A DNA stretch of 39,618 nt from Aneurinibacillus aneurinilyticus ATCC 12856 (GCF_000466385.1 NZ_KE952854.1:19191-58808), one strand, 5' to 3'; numbered from the stretch's first letter, positions 8,457-16,840 are shown. Notes: generated by a model from the letters alone, not told the origin. Program-made: numbers and translations.

Positions 8457-8568
8457 AGCAATATGTCAACAACCATCAGAGAATCATTGCTGACAAATAA
8501 TTACACTGAATTTACATTAAAGGTAATTATTGCTAATATTGCTCTATAAAGAATGGGAGTGGATAGAA

Positions 8569-8760
8569 GTGTCAAAACAATTGATCGGTAAATTTCTTAT
8601 TATTTTAGGTTTTGTACTCATGATGGTTAAGGCTGTATTTTTCCAGTCCTATGAGTTCCGTTATATCTTTACTTTGATTTCATTTGGGCTCTGCCTCATT
8701 GGTTTCATGCTTGTTCCTAATTACCCTACAAAAAAAGACGCAAAACAAGAATCTATATAA
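8569..8760 (+). CDS. Small two-helix membrane protein
   Basis: A 63-residue protein from GTG 8569, with GGGAGTGG six bases upstream. An earlier ATG in the same frame lacks a ribosome binding site. Two hydrophobic stretches (LIGKFLIILGFVLMMVKAVF and IFTLISFGLCLIGFMLV) flank a short loop, and the tail is charged (PTKKDAKQESI). No family was recognised. A strong terminator follows at 8831-8863, so it is a monocistronic gene divergent from MarR. Confidence 0.6.
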   Translation: MSKQLIGKFLIILGFVLMMVKAVFFQSYEFRYIFTLISFGLCLIGFMLVPNYPTKKDAKQESI

Positions 8761-8764
8761 ATTA

Positions 8765-8790
8765 CACCACACCTGTTGATTATCCATATA
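8765..8790. repeat. Dispersed repeat, copy 1 (core CCTGTTGATTATCCA)
   Basis: Directly after the stop of the small membrane gene lies CACCACACCTGTTGATTATC continuing CATATA. The same core occurs at 39583-39597, also just after a gene stop. The shared length is about 25 bases with three differences. It may be a fragment of a mobile-element end. Confidence 0.4.
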
Positions 8791-8830
8791 TCGGAAGAAA
8801 GAAGGTACACACGCTCCACACAGAAAAACA

Positions 8831-8863
8831 AAGAGGACGCACGCCGTATGCGTCCTTCTTTTC
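8831..8863 (+). terminator. Rho-independent terminator
   Basis: AGGACGCA at 8834-8841 pairs with TGCGTCCT at 8849-8856 across a seven-base loop and is followed by TCTTTTCTT. It ends the transcript of the small membrane protein. The rest of the 8761-9119 gap holds the dispersed repeat, the tandem repeat at 9079-9115 and nothing else recognisable. Confidence 0.75.
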
Positions 8864-9078
8864 TTACCTCTCACCACAAAAATGTGTCAATTTATCAAAT
8901 CAGATGTATATAGCAGCTTGAGCAGGCGGAAATGGAAAAGGAAAGCGAGTCTTTCTTTATGTCCGAAAAATCAAGGCCCATTATACTCAAATAGACAGCA
9001 AAGTACCGGCTTCTATGTATTTTCAAGACTTCAAATAGGTAAAAATAGGTTGTAAGGTTATATATTTGGGCTGGATCT

Positions 9079-9115
9079 CATGGTCATGATGCTATATCAT
9101 GGTCATGATGCTATA
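9079..9115. repeat. Two-copy tandem repeat, 19-bp period
   Basis: CATGGTCATGATGCTATA occurs at 9079-9096 and again at 9098-9115. Each unit contains the short palindrome CATGATG/TCATGA. It lies immediately downstream of the DUF4259 stop codon. Confidence 0.7.
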
Positions 9116-9119
9116 ACCC

Positions 9120-9563
9120 TCAGTTTGCAAATTGCTCATCCCTAATCTTTTTAATACCTTCTAACAAATCAAAAGAAATATTTTTCCATTCAGCAAAATC
9201 TTTTGGATCAGCCTCCTCCCATAATTCAAAAAGCTCTGACCGATTGTGGTTGTCAACATCCAACGCTAGTTCTAGCAATGAAATAAGCTGGTTCAAAAAA
9301 GTCAAGGTTACTGTTTCTTTGATCAAAGTAAAATCTATTTTTTTAGCAATTTCATGTATAGGATTGACACCGAAAGAATTTAAAACAAGTTCAGCCATAG
9401 CAAGTACAGAACTTCCTTCATCAACTTCTAAATAATCCTCTTCTTCAACAATTTCACGAATCCTAACAAGTTCATCTGTTATTACAGTAGGGCTATTTTC
9501 TACATTCAAAATAAAGTCACATGCGCTATCATTTTCAAAAACACTTGTACCCCATGCTCCCAT
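9120..9563 (-). CDS. DUF4259 domain protein
   Basis: A protein of about 147 residues beginning MGAWGTSVFENDSACDF, the signature opening of DUF4259. I place the start there (ATG 9563) because GGAGG lies ten bases upstream and family members begin at this MGAWG; twelve in-frame codons upstream are probably untranslated. The protein is acidic, with no membrane segment or signal. The family's function is unknown, although members recur among immunity-protein-like genes. No partner toxin is visible here, so that role is not supported. Confidence 0.8.
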   Translation of the reverse strand: MGAWGTSVFENDSACDFILNVENSPTVITDELVRIREIVEEEDYLEVDEGSSVLAMAELVLNSFGVNPIHEIAKKIDFTLIKETVTLTFLNQLISLLELALDVDNHNRSELFELWEEADPKDFAEWKNISFDLLEGIKKIRDEQFAN

Positions 9564-9685
9564 TCTGTTCACATCCTCCGCATTTTTGATTTGTTCCATT
9601 ATAATGGATTTTTTGGTATATAGGTACGCCTTAGATACGTGTAATCTTTTTTACTCCTATTTGTTGCATAGCCATTACCTTTTGT

Positions 9686-9895
9686 CTATTGCAGCCTGTA
9701 CAAGTTCGACAGCAATATCGATTTCTCTCCTTTGGCTTTGGCGGCGACAGCCTTGAGCTTGTCCACTCCGCCCCAGATTATATAGACAATATGCTCCCTG
9801 ACTTGTTCCTCGGGCAATAGCTTGATAGACCCGCCATGCCTGATCTTTACTTTCAGTGAAATAAAATCTAATTTATATACATCTGGTTTGGAAAA
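9686..9895 (-). pseudogene. Coding remnant without a start
   Basis: A frame of 69 codons bounded upstream by TGA (9896-9898) contains no good start codon. It reads PDVYKLDFISLKVKIRHGG, IKLLPEEQVREHIVYIIWGG and VDKLKAVAAKAKGEKSILL before a TAG. Composition and amphipathic pattern look protein-like and the stretch is more GC-rich than its surroundings. I could not identify the family. It overlaps the 41-codon frame at 9868-9993 in another register, so at most one is functional. Confidence 0.3.
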
Positions 9896-9993
9896 TCAAC
9901 AAACTTTTGTGGTAGGAGGTAGAAAAAGACGAAGAAAATCAGAGACGAGAAAAAGACACACTTGCTTTTCTTCTGCTGGAGCGCAGGGCGCAT
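9868..9993 (-). CDS. Possible 41-residue hydrophobic peptide
   Basis: ATG at 9993 follows an excellent GGAAAGGAGATAG ribosome binding site, a TATAAT box and a LexA-like palindrome. The peptide starts MRPALQQKKSK and then has one very hydrophobic span (CVFFSSLIFFVFFYLLP), ending DFPNQMYIN. This arrangement fits a small membrane peptide induced by DNA damage, but the region could equally be the leftover promoter of a deleted SOS operon read into unrelated sequence. No homologue was recognised. Confidence 0.3.
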   Translation of the reverse strand: MRPALQQKKSKCVFFSSLIFFVFFYLLPQKFVDFPNQMYIN

Positions 9994-10009
9994 CTATCTC
10001 CTTTCCACA

Positions 10010-10021
10010 GAACGTACATTC
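10010..10021 (-). promoter_or_regulatory. LexA-like box next to a TATAAT promoter
   Basis: GAACGTACATTC (read GAATGTACGTTC on the minus strand) differs by one base from the Bacillus SOS half-site pair GAAC-N4-GTTC. On the minus strand it directly follows CTTGTATAATGG, so a bound repressor would cover the transcription start. The -35 region is poor. Confidence 0.4.
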
Positions 10022-10142
10022 CCATTATACAAGGAATCGGAGGAAAAATCTACCGATTTAACATCGTTCCGTGAATCCGATGTTGAAAAAGGAGTCTGCT
10101 CCATACAAATTATAGTAACGGCTAAGATACAGAAGCAGTCAT

Positions 10143-10180
10143 AAAAAATGCGCCATCCCTTATAGAATAGCGCATTTTTT
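10143..10180. terminator. Bidirectional hairpin terminator within repeat copy B
   Basis: AAAAAATGCGC at 10143-10153 is the exact reverse complement of GCGCATTTTTT at 10170-10180. Each strand therefore has a GC stem ending in a T run. It can end the WG-protein transcript, which runs leftward from 12708. Confidence 0.6.
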
Positions 10181-10222
10181 CACTTTTAGGGTAGTTATTG
10201 CTCCTAGCTTGACGGCGATGTG
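10143..10222. repeat. MITE-like element, copy B (partial)
   Basis: The order GCGCCATCC - TAGAATA - CGCATTTTTT - TAGGGTAG - TTGCTCC - CTTGACGGCGATG matches the right two-thirds of the element at 6209-6359. The left inverted end is not seen here, so this copy is truncated or diverged. The 9564-10257 gap otherwise holds the remnants and the LexA-like site listed above. Confidence 0.45.
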
Positions 10223-10257
10223 ACAATACCATAAATGGCTTTCCTTCTCTTGGATTT

Positions 10258-12708
10258 TCAATGGTAAGACTGCCAGAAGGCTCCCTTCGTATCAATAATA
10301 GTCATAATTTCGCTATACGGGATACGGAAGGTCGGAAATCCGGCCGCATAAGGAGCGATTTCATACGGATAGAAATAAATGTACAGCGCATCATCATCTA
10401 CGTAGAAAGGTTGATCAGGTTTGATTCCCTTGTATTGATCCTGCCACACATAGGAATATTTCTCATTCGTTTTAATTTGTTTTTCAATAATAGCGCTTAA
10501 TACCGCTACATAATTGGCGTCCCTTCTAAACAAATCTTTCAGCTCATAAAATCGGCCGCTTACGACATCGATGTGAGGATAGATTTCTGTCGGCATACCG
10601 TGAGCTGCACCGAATGGATAATTGTAAGCAGCAAGCTTAAATACAAGCAAATACTTTCTAAAAAACGGAATGTCAAAGTCACCGAAATAATTATAATCAA
10701 GCTGTACATCAGCAGGAATATGCTTTACCTCTGACAGCTTCTTCAGCTTCGTATTGACAGACGCCTGAATGTTTTTATCTGCCATTCCCGATATTTGTGG
10801 ATAATAGACAAGATAGTCCTTATTCGGTTTGTATTTTTTCTCCTGCACCTCGTACGCTCCCTGCAGGGGAATTATCGTATTCTCTCTCCATACCGTCTCT
10901 CCCGCCTTATTCAAATACGAAATCCGCTGATCAATGTTCGCCTTAATCACGTCTCCTTCCAAAGACAATGTTCCCGTACCTGCGACAATCGGCCAGCCTC
11001 TTGCCCTCTGTCCACTCGTATTTATAAAAAAGGTATCCGTATCATTATGGACAGAGGCTAGCCTTTCTTTATAAGGCAAAACATCTCTATACACAAAATC
11101 AGTAAGCTGATTTCCATTCGAATCGTAAATCGCATACTTTGAGCCGATGAACGGTCTGTCTTTATCTATTGGTATGCCAACAGCAAACCGTTCCTCACCC
11201 AGCGTTTCGATACTATTGTATTGTGGCTTAATGATGAACGTACCTGCTTTATCAATTACACCATATCGGTTATGGTAATCCTCCGCAACATTTACAATCG
11301 CTCTTCCTTTCTGGAAAGGCTGTACACTCGTATAGCTGGGAGGAAGTACAACCCGGCCATTTTTGTCCATAAAACCATACTTTCCTTGCTCCACTTCTTG
11401 AAATGCCAAAAGCCCGTCTCCTTGACTGCCGACAAAAGCATATGAATAATGCTCTTCGACATCCCCTTTTTCATTAAGTAAAGCATATTGGCCCTCTTTT
11501 ACTTTTACAACCGCATACCCTTTCCAGAAATCATTCGCATACACATAGATTGCCGGAATAATCTCCCGCCCCTTCGCGTCCAAATAGCCATACTGCATCC
11601 TATAATTTTGAAATACGGCCCTTCCTTCCTGAAAGGAAGCGATATATGCATACGGTTTGGTGGTAATTTCCTGTCCCTGCTGATCGATTATTCTCGCTCC
11701 GGATTTATCCTGTACTATCGCAAGCCCTTCAAAGAATGGCTGAATAAAATCATATTTCGGCTCTACAATAAATCGACCCGCTTCATTAATAATGCCGTAG
11801 CCTCCTTTCTTCTCCACAATAGCCAGCCTGTTCTCCTGAAAAGGGTAGGCATAGCTATATTCCGGCAGAATAATAAAACGACCCGCGGAATTGATATATC
11901 CCCACTTCGTCCCCCCGACTCCCTTAACTCTGGCAGGGTACAATGATATGCGTCTCATTCTGTTTTTTCTCAGTGCTTGTTCTTTTAAAGCAAGCAGTTC
12001 TTTTTTTGAAGGATATGTGGAATGCAGGGCAAGAGCAATATCAACAGCCTGCAAGGCCCGTTGTGGCATCCCTGCCTTAAGCCATGCATCAGCAAGATAG
12101 TACCAGTAAAATGCTGCCTGTGGATTTTCTTTTACTTTTTCTTCATAATAAGCGACAACCTTCTTAAAATAGTATGGGTATACATCAGGTGCCGAAATCA
12201 GCTTTCCATCCTCCCAGCGATAGACTTCCACCCGATATGCCTCTCCTGTATCATGATGCCATAATGCGATTTCAGATTTTCCATCCTTCCCGTTCTTTCC
12301 GGGCATATCTTCCACTTCAATTCGGCTGTAATATACCCCACTGACTATCTTATTGAGTGTTTCGTCTGTATACGTAAAAATGTTAAGTTCAGACCAGATT
12401 GCCCCTATCTGCCAACCGATGAGAAGGTCCATCGCTTTCTCACCTGTGATTGGAGCCGTATTTAAATACGTGATATCATAGCCTGGTCCTTTTATTGTTG
12501 CCGCTTTATACCAGACATGATTGTAATGCTTTATGATCATTACATATGGATGACCCTCCCATTTATATCCCGCTATAATTTCCGGAATACTGTCACCATC
12601 CATATTAGCCACACAAACAGCCACTTTTCGATAAGGTTCCTTCACTATACTTAGCTCAGCGCCTGGAGGCAGATGCCTCCTCACTAAAGCTATAAGCGTA
12701 GCGTCCAT
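10258..12708 (-). CDS. Large WG-repeat protein with a C-terminal DUF3298 domain
   Basis: An 816-residue protein. The first 130 residues resemble an FG-GAP/VCBS-type repeat region (VAVCVANMDGDSIPEIIAGY). Next comes a helical TPR-like segment (FYWYYLADAWLKAGMPQRAL). The long middle, about residues 260-620, is a run of roughly eight WG repeats, each of the form 'G(Y/F)I(N/D)..G+.ii.P.Y..a..F.eG.A.V', for example KWGYINSAGRFIILPEYSYA. The C-terminal 190 residues match DUF3298, the RsiV-type extracellular domain (YFYPYEIAPYAAGFPTFRIP). There is no signal peptide or membrane helix, which is unusual for DUF3298. The start has GAGGTGGGAAAGAG upstream. It is monocistronic, with hairpins on both sides. 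Role unknown; ligand sensing or scaffolding is plausible. Confidence 0.85.
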   Translation of the reverse strand: MDATLIALVRRHLPPGAELSIVKEPYRKVAVCVANMDGDSIPEIIAGYKWEGHPYVMIIKHYNHVWYKAATIKGPGYDITYLNTAPITGEKAMDLLIGWQIGAIWSELNIFTYTDETLNKIVSGVYYSRIEVEDMPGKNGKDGKSEIALWHHDTGEAYRVEVYRWEDGKLISAPDVYPYYFKKVVAYYEEKVKENPQAAFYWYYLADAWLKAGMPQRALQAVDIALALHSTYPSKKELLALKEQALRKNRMRRISLYPARVKGVGGTKWGYINSAGRFIILPEYSYAYPFQENRLAIVEKKGGYGIINEAGRFIVEPKYDFIQPFFEGLAIVQDKSGARIIDQQGQEITTKPYAYIASFQEGRAVFQNYRMQYGYLDAKGREIIPAIYVYANDFWKGYAVVKVKEGQYALLNEKGDVEEHYSYAFVGSQGDGLLAFQEVEQGKYGFMDKNGRVVLPPSYTSVQPFQKGRAIVNVAEDYHNRYGVIDKAGTFIIKPQYNSIETLGEERFAVGIPIDKDRPFIGSKYAIYDSNGNQLTDFVYRDVLPYKERLASVHNDTDTFFINTSGQRARGWPIVAGTGTLSLEGDVIKANIDQRISYLNKAGETVWRENTIIPLQGAYEVQEKKYKPNKDYLVYYPQISGMADKNIQASVNTKLKKLSEVKHIPADVQLDYNYFGDFDIPFFRKYLLVFKLAAYNYPFGAAHGMPTEIYPHIDVVSGRFYELKDLFRRDANYVAVLSAIIEKQIKTNEKYSYVWQDQYKGIKPDQPFYVDDDALYIYFYPYEIAPYAAGFPTFRIPYSEIMTIIDTKGAFWQSYH

Positions 12709-12771
12709 CTCTTTCCCACCTCTCGGATTCTTTCTTTTATTCCTATGTCGGTACTAGGCGTTATATAAGAA

Positions 12772-12811
12772 AAACCTGGAATGTAGCCCGATGAGGCTTC
12801 ATTCCAGGTTT
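12772..12811. terminator. Bidirectional terminator overlapping the MFS stop codon
   Basis: AAACCTGGAATG at 12772-12783 pairs perfectly with CATTCCAGGTTT at 12800-12811, and an inner AGCC/GGCT stem extends it. On the minus strand the first arm encodes the last codons NLE and the stop of the MFS gene. Confidence 0.75.
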
Positions 12812-13992
12812 CGTTGCAACACTCTTCTTATATATTTGGCTGACAAAAAAAGCATTCCACTTAGCAAAGTAATAGATGCAAAGAGAAGAGCGCTGTTATA
12901 ACTTCCTGTTCTTGTCGTTAGTACACCTGCTATGATAGGTCCTATAATTTGCCCAATACCATAGGCAACCGTTAAATAGCCAATGATTTTACTGCTTTGT
13001 TGCGGAAAAACACTGCGTGCTTCCGCTATTGTCAACATGGTGATGCCCATAAATGTCGCTCCAAATAAAAGGGCACCCGCTAACACTCCTATAGTATTTG
13101 GAAATACAACAGGTAATATAATACCGATCATTTGGGCGATATAAGCAGCATACAATGCGGCTATATTGCTGTATTTTTTAGCGATTACTGACCATATCCA
13201 ACAGGAAGGCGCGGCGGCTACACCTACAAAAGCCCAGCTTAAAGCCGAAAGGGTACCTAAGCCTGGGATTCCCCCTACCATAGCTACTAGAAATGTACCG
13301 CTCACAATATAGCCCATTCCTTCGCACCCGTATGAGACGATCAGCCCGATTAATAAGCCTTTTTTTCTCGCAGAATCATCAATCTGCTTCGCCGACTGCT
13401 CTGCTCTGGTCAAGTTGGGAGCATCCCGTGTTAATAACAGTGGAAAAGCACCCATACACATAGCTATAAAGCCTAAGCCTACCCATGTCCACTGCCACCC
13501 CAAAAAATCATTTAAAACGGGTACAATCAATCCAGTCAAAAAAATACCGATTCCTACACCGCTATAAAAAAAACCTGACCACATCGTACGGCCTCGTTGC
13601 TCTAAATAATCCAAAACAATACCGGCAATAAACACAAAGACAACACCACTGCTAAAACCAGACACAAACCGTAAAATAGACCAATATATAAAGTTCTCCG
13701 TTGTTCCCATAAGAATGGTCGTTAAGATGTTTATAACCAAATATACTTTTACATAAAATGATTTTCCCTTACGCCAGGCAAACATGCTGGCAGATAAAGC
13801 CCCGAGAAGATAGCCCAGATAATTAGAGGATGCAAGGTAGCCAGCGATTGTTTCAGAAAAATGACTGTGACTCTGCATAATAGGTAAAATAGGGGTATAA
13901 GCGAACCTGCCAATCCCCATCGCAACCATGAGCGAAATAATACCTCCTACAAGGGGAATAATTGGATTCTTTATATGTGTTTTATGTCGCAT
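12799..13992 (-). CDS. YbfB/YjiJ-type MFS transporter
   Basis: A 397-residue protein with twelve hydrophobic segments and a central charged loop (about residues 188-210). The opening, IISLMVAMGIGRFAYTPILP, is characteristic of the YbfB/YjiJ family of major facilitator transporters, proposed exporters of small organic molecules with no firmly known substrate. GGAGAGGGTT precedes the ATG. It is divergent from a LysR regulator 127 bases away, the usual arrangement in which the LysR protein controls the transporter from the shared intergenic region. A hairpin terminator overlaps its end. Confidence 0.88.
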   Translation of the reverse strand: MRHKTHIKNPIIPLVGGIISLMVAMGIGRFAYTPILPIMQSHSHFSETIAGYLASSNYLGYLLGALSASMFAWRKGKSFYVKVYLVINILTTILMGTTENFIYWSILRFVSGFSSGVVFVFIAGIVLDYLEQRGRTMWSGFFYSGVGIGIFLTGLIVPVLNDFLGWQWTWVGLGFIAMCMGAFPLLLTRDAPNLTRAEQSAKQIDDSARKKGLLIGLIVSYGCEGMGYIVSGTFLVAMVGGIPGLGTLSALSWAFVGVAAAPSCWIWSVIAKKYSNIAALYAAYIAQMIGIILPVVFPNTIGVLAGALLFGATFMGITMLTIAEARSVFPQQSSKIIGYLTVAYGIGQIIGPIIAGVLTTRTGSYNSALLFASITLLSGMLFLSAKYIRRVLQRNLE

Positions 13993-14119
13993 TGATAACC
14001 CTCTCCAATGAATATATTGTTTTCATTTATCATAATCGTAGTAAAATCAATAAGTAAAATGATGTTTTTCTATGTTTACCATCAAAAAAAATGATATCAG
14101 GATAAATAAGGGGAGCAAT

Positions 14120-14989
14120 ATGAATCTTGAAGATCTATATACTTTTAGCGTAGTCGCCAAAGAACAAAACATTTCAAAGGCAGCCGAGAAATTAAATTTT
14201 GTTCAATCGAATATTACCGTAAAGATTCAACGTTTGGAAAAGGAATACCGTACGCAACTCTTTTATCGTCATAGACATGGTGTCTCTCTTACTTCAACTG
14301 GTAAAACGCTTCTAGGCTACGCAGAAAAAATACTACAGTTAATGGATGAATCAAAAAAAGAGATTACATATCCGAAATTCCCAACCGGGACGCTTACAAT
14401 TGGGGCGATGGAAACGACTGCTGCTGTGAGACTGCCCCCGCTTCTTTCTGCTTATCATAAGAAATATCCTGCGGTAGAATTGGTTTTACAAACAGATAGT
14501 ACAGATCAACTTATAAAGAAAGTGGTAAACCGTGAAATTGAAGGTGCATTCATTGGCGGTGAGGTAAACCATCCGGCACTGGATGGAATAGACGTCTTCG
14601 AAGAGGAACTAGTCATTATATGTAATAGTAATCATGCATCAAATATAGAAGACACAGACTATTTAAGAAGACAAAATATTATCGTTTTTAAATCAGGCTG
14701 CTTTTATCGCAAAGTATTGGAAGACTGGCTGCGCTCCCAAGGGATTATTCCTGAAAAAATGATGGAGCTAAATACCCTGGAAGGAATAGTAGGATGTGTC
14801 AGGGCCGGTTTAGGTATATCTCTGCTAACAAAATCAGTAGTAGACGGACGGAATCAGAATAAAGAATTAGTACAATATTCTTTACCTCATAAGGAAGGGA
14901 GAGTAACAACTAGCTATGTTTATCATAAAGACAGCGTAAAAACTCCCGCATTCCATGAGTTTGTTAATATGCTCACATCGAAACAATAA
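14120..14989 (+). CDS. LysR-family transcriptional regulator
   Basis: A protein of about 289 residues. The N-terminal winged helix-turn-helix is LEDLYTFSVVAKEQNISKAA, then QSNITVKIQRLE and SLTSTGKTLL. It is followed by the two-lobed periplasmic-binding-protein-like effector domain (TLTIGAMETTAAVRLPPLL; GCVRAGLGISLL). I use ATG 14120 because AAGGGGAG lies just upstream and family members start with this MNLEDL. An in-frame ATG 48 bases earlier lacks a good ribosome binding site. It probably regulates the divergent MFS gene. The effector is unknown. Confidence 0.92.
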   Translation: MNLEDLYTFSVVAKEQNISKAAEKLNFVQSNITVKIQRLEKEYRTQLFYRHRHGVSLTSTGKTLLGYAEKILQLMDESKKEITYPKFPTGTLTIGAMETTAAVRLPPLLSAYHKKYPAVELVLQTDSTDQLIKKVVNREIEGAFIGGEVNHPALDGIDVFEEELVIICNSNHASNIEDTDYLRRQNIIVFKSGCFYRKVLEDWLRSQGIIPEKMMELNTLEGIVGCVRAGLGISLLTKSVVDGRNQNKELVQYSLPHKEGRVTTSYVYHKDSVKTPAFHEFVNMLTSKQ

Positions 14990-15019
14990 AAAGGCATTCC
15001 GAACAATCGAATGCCTTTT
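14989..15019. terminator. Bidirectional terminator between LysR and the FluG-type operon
   Basis: AAAAGGCATTC at 14989-14999 is the exact reverse complement of GAATGCCTTTT at 15009-15019. It serves the LysR gene on the plus strand and the end of the long minus-strand operon. Confidence 0.85.
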
Positions 15020-15026
15020 ACTATGA

Positions 15027-15164
15027 TTATGTGTAATAGAGCAGGTTAGACAATAGCAACAATCCCTGCCCAAAAGATAGGCTAGCGGCTACTATCATAC
15101 TGGGATTCTGTGCTCCGCGTCCCATCCATAGCACATATGTCTCATTCCATTTCTTGTTTGCCAA
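15027..15164 (-). pseudogene. Short hydrophobic coding remnant at the operon end
   Basis: A 45-codon frame (possible TTG start at 15164, no ribosome binding site) reads NKKWNETYVLWMGRGAQNP and SLSFGQGLLLLSNLLYYT. It overlaps the end of the gutted M20 gene in another frame. The end looks like the last membrane helix of a transporter. It may be the 3' piece of a further operon gene lost in the same decay, or chance. Confidence 0.25.
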
Positions 15165-15449
15165 CGGCTATGTCATGCTGTAATATGCCGTTCCATTCCA
15201 GCACGGACAAAATCAATACTTTCGTAACTTCGTATACGGACTCAATGTCTACATATTCGTTTGGCCCATGTAAGACACCAGCTGTTCTTCAATAAAATGT
15301 TGCAGCTGAGCACTCTCACTTCTGCTTGGCGTATCCATAAAGTTGGCGTTTATACTTTTGAAGCGAACCATTTGTTGCAACAAGCTTATCATAAATTCCT
15401 GATTCTGCCCTACCCACTCATTTACACATACTGTCCAATCCGTTTTCAT
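15142..15449 (-). pseudogene. Internally deleted M20-family peptidase
   Basis: A perfect AAAGGAGGTCC ribosome binding site precedes ATG 15449. The first 60 codons are the N-terminus of an M20 (ArgE/DapE-type) peptidase (SLLQQMVRFKSINANF, then PSRSESAQLQHFIEEQL). The frame then breaks. One register over, the conserved M20 C-terminus appears: GPNEYVDIESVYEVTK and LSVLEWNGILQHD, ending in TGA at 15142. About 300 residues, including every zinc ligand, are gone. It is the last cistron of the amidohydrolase/ligase operon, 41 bases after the ligase gene, so the intact operon once encoded two M20 enzymes. Confidence 0.78.
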
Positions 15450-15490
15450 CCTGATGGACCTCCTTTAAAACATGTTGCACTGCCGGTTCC

Positions 15491-16840
15491 CTAGAATCGC
15501 TGCGCAAAAATGCTGCGCTCCCATTCACTCACCTGCTGACAATACTTGTTCCATTCGGTTCGCTTTACTTTAATAAACTCCTCCCAAATTTCACGCCCGA
15601 TAGTATCAGCCAAAATCGTATCTTCACTTAGGCTTTGAACGGCTTCATCCAACGTACGGGGTCCCCACTGCACGCCTTTCTCAAGCATACTGGCTTCACT
15701 TAACACGCTTGCATCCACATCAAGCGGCTCCCCTGGATGAATGCGGTTGCGAATGCCATCCAACCCAGCTGCCAGCAAGCAGACAGAAAGAAGATACGGA
15801 TTACATGTGCCATCTGCACCACGGAACTCAAACCTTCGTTCCCGTCGTTTTTCTGGAACTCGCACCAGCACAGAGCGATTTGCAGCCCCATAGCAAATAT
15901 GGGCAGGCGCCCAGGTACCCGGCTGCATTCGTTTATATGAGTTGATGCTCGGAGCTCCAATCGCAATAAGAGAACGGCCGTGTTTAAGCAGGCCACCAAT
16001 GAAGTAATAAGCTTCTTCTGATAAATCCAAGCCTCGGTTATCGGCAACATCTTTAAATAAATTTTCTCCAGCCTTGTTGTACAGGCTAATATGCACATGC
16101 AATCCGCTCCCCGCCAGATGTTGGAACGGCTTCGGCATCAATGTTCCTATCATGTCATGTTTACGGGCAATTTGTTTAAACAAATGCATAAACGTGACTT
16201 GATCGTCCGTTGCTTTTAGGCACTGGTCATACCTCAGATTAATTTCCACTTGACCAGGGCCGTATTCACTTGAAATTTGTTCGGTTTTTATGCCCATCTT
16301 TTCCATGGAGTATACAAACTCTTGAATGAAGTTCTCCTGAATGTCAACGCCATCGGTAGAAAAGCAATGGCTAGTATCCGCTGGCACCAATTGCCCGTTC
16401 TCTTCTTTAAGCAAGTACGCCTCCTGTTCATAAGCCATGCAGATATTGCCGCCTACGAGAGCTTCGACTTCCTGCAAAATCCGTTTCAGCGCATTTCGAG
16501 GACATCCCGGCCACGGATCACCATTAATGTCTACCAAGTCACACAACATGCGTGCTGTGTTTTTACGATAAGGAATGATAGCAAAAGTAGAAGGATCAGG
16601 AACTGCAAAAAAATCCCCATCGTTTGCGCCATACATGGGATTGGGAATATACTCGTCAAACATATCAAAGCTCATGATCGCCGTACTGAAGTTAATACCT
16701 TGCTCCATGGCACTTGCCACATTCTCTTTGCGAATAGTCCGGCTTCGTGTAACCCCTGTATAATCCAAAAACTCAATACGTACAAATTCAATCTGATGCT
16801 CTTCTATAAGTTGCAATACTCGCTCTTTAGTATACATCAT
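15491..16840 (-). CDS. Glutamine-synthetase-like gamma-glutamyl ligase
   Basis: A protein of about 449 residues with the full glutamine synthetase fold. It has the beta-grasp N-terminus (EFVRIEFLDYTGVTRSRTI), the metal and substrate motifs SEYGPGQVEINL and GSGLHVHISLY, the NSYKR loop, and ATP/glutamate arginines in RRFEFRGADGTCNPYL. It has no adenylylation tyrosine motif and diverges from housekeeping GlnA, so it is closer to PuuA-type enzymes that join glutamate to an amine other than ammonia. The start at ATG 16840 overlaps the stop of the preceding gene (ATGA), with AAAGGAGCAG upstream. Genetic linkage to a FluG-type amidohydrolase matches the two halves of plant and fungal NodGS/FluG fusion proteins. 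The amine substrate is unknown. Confidence 0.88.
   Translation of the reverse strand: MMYTKERVLQLIEEHQIEFVRIEFLDYTGVTRSRTIRKENVASAMEQGINFSTAIMSFDMFDEYIPNPMYGANDGDFFAVPDPSTFAIIPYRKNTARMLCDLVDINGDPWPGCPRNALKRILQEVEALVGGNICMAYEQEAYLLKEENGQLVPADTSHCFSTDGVDIQENFIQEFVYSMEKMGIKTEQISSEYGPGQVEINLRYDQCLKATDDQVTFMHLFKQIARKHDMIGTLMPKPFQHLAGSGLHVHISLYNKAGENLFKDVADNRGLDLSEEAYYFIGGLLKHGRSLIAIGAPSINSYKRMQPGTWAPAHICYGAANRSVLVRVPEKRRERRFEFRGADGTCNPYLLSVCLLAAGLDGIRNRIHPGEPLDVDASVLSEASMLEKGVQWGPRTLDEAVQSLSEDTILADTIGREIWEEFIKVKRTEWNKYCQQVSEWERSIFAQRF

Noticed and set aside
11488-11946. Long plus-strand frame of 152 codons
   Set aside because: It is antisense to the WG-repeat region; the repeats' regular codon pattern keeps the opposite strand open.
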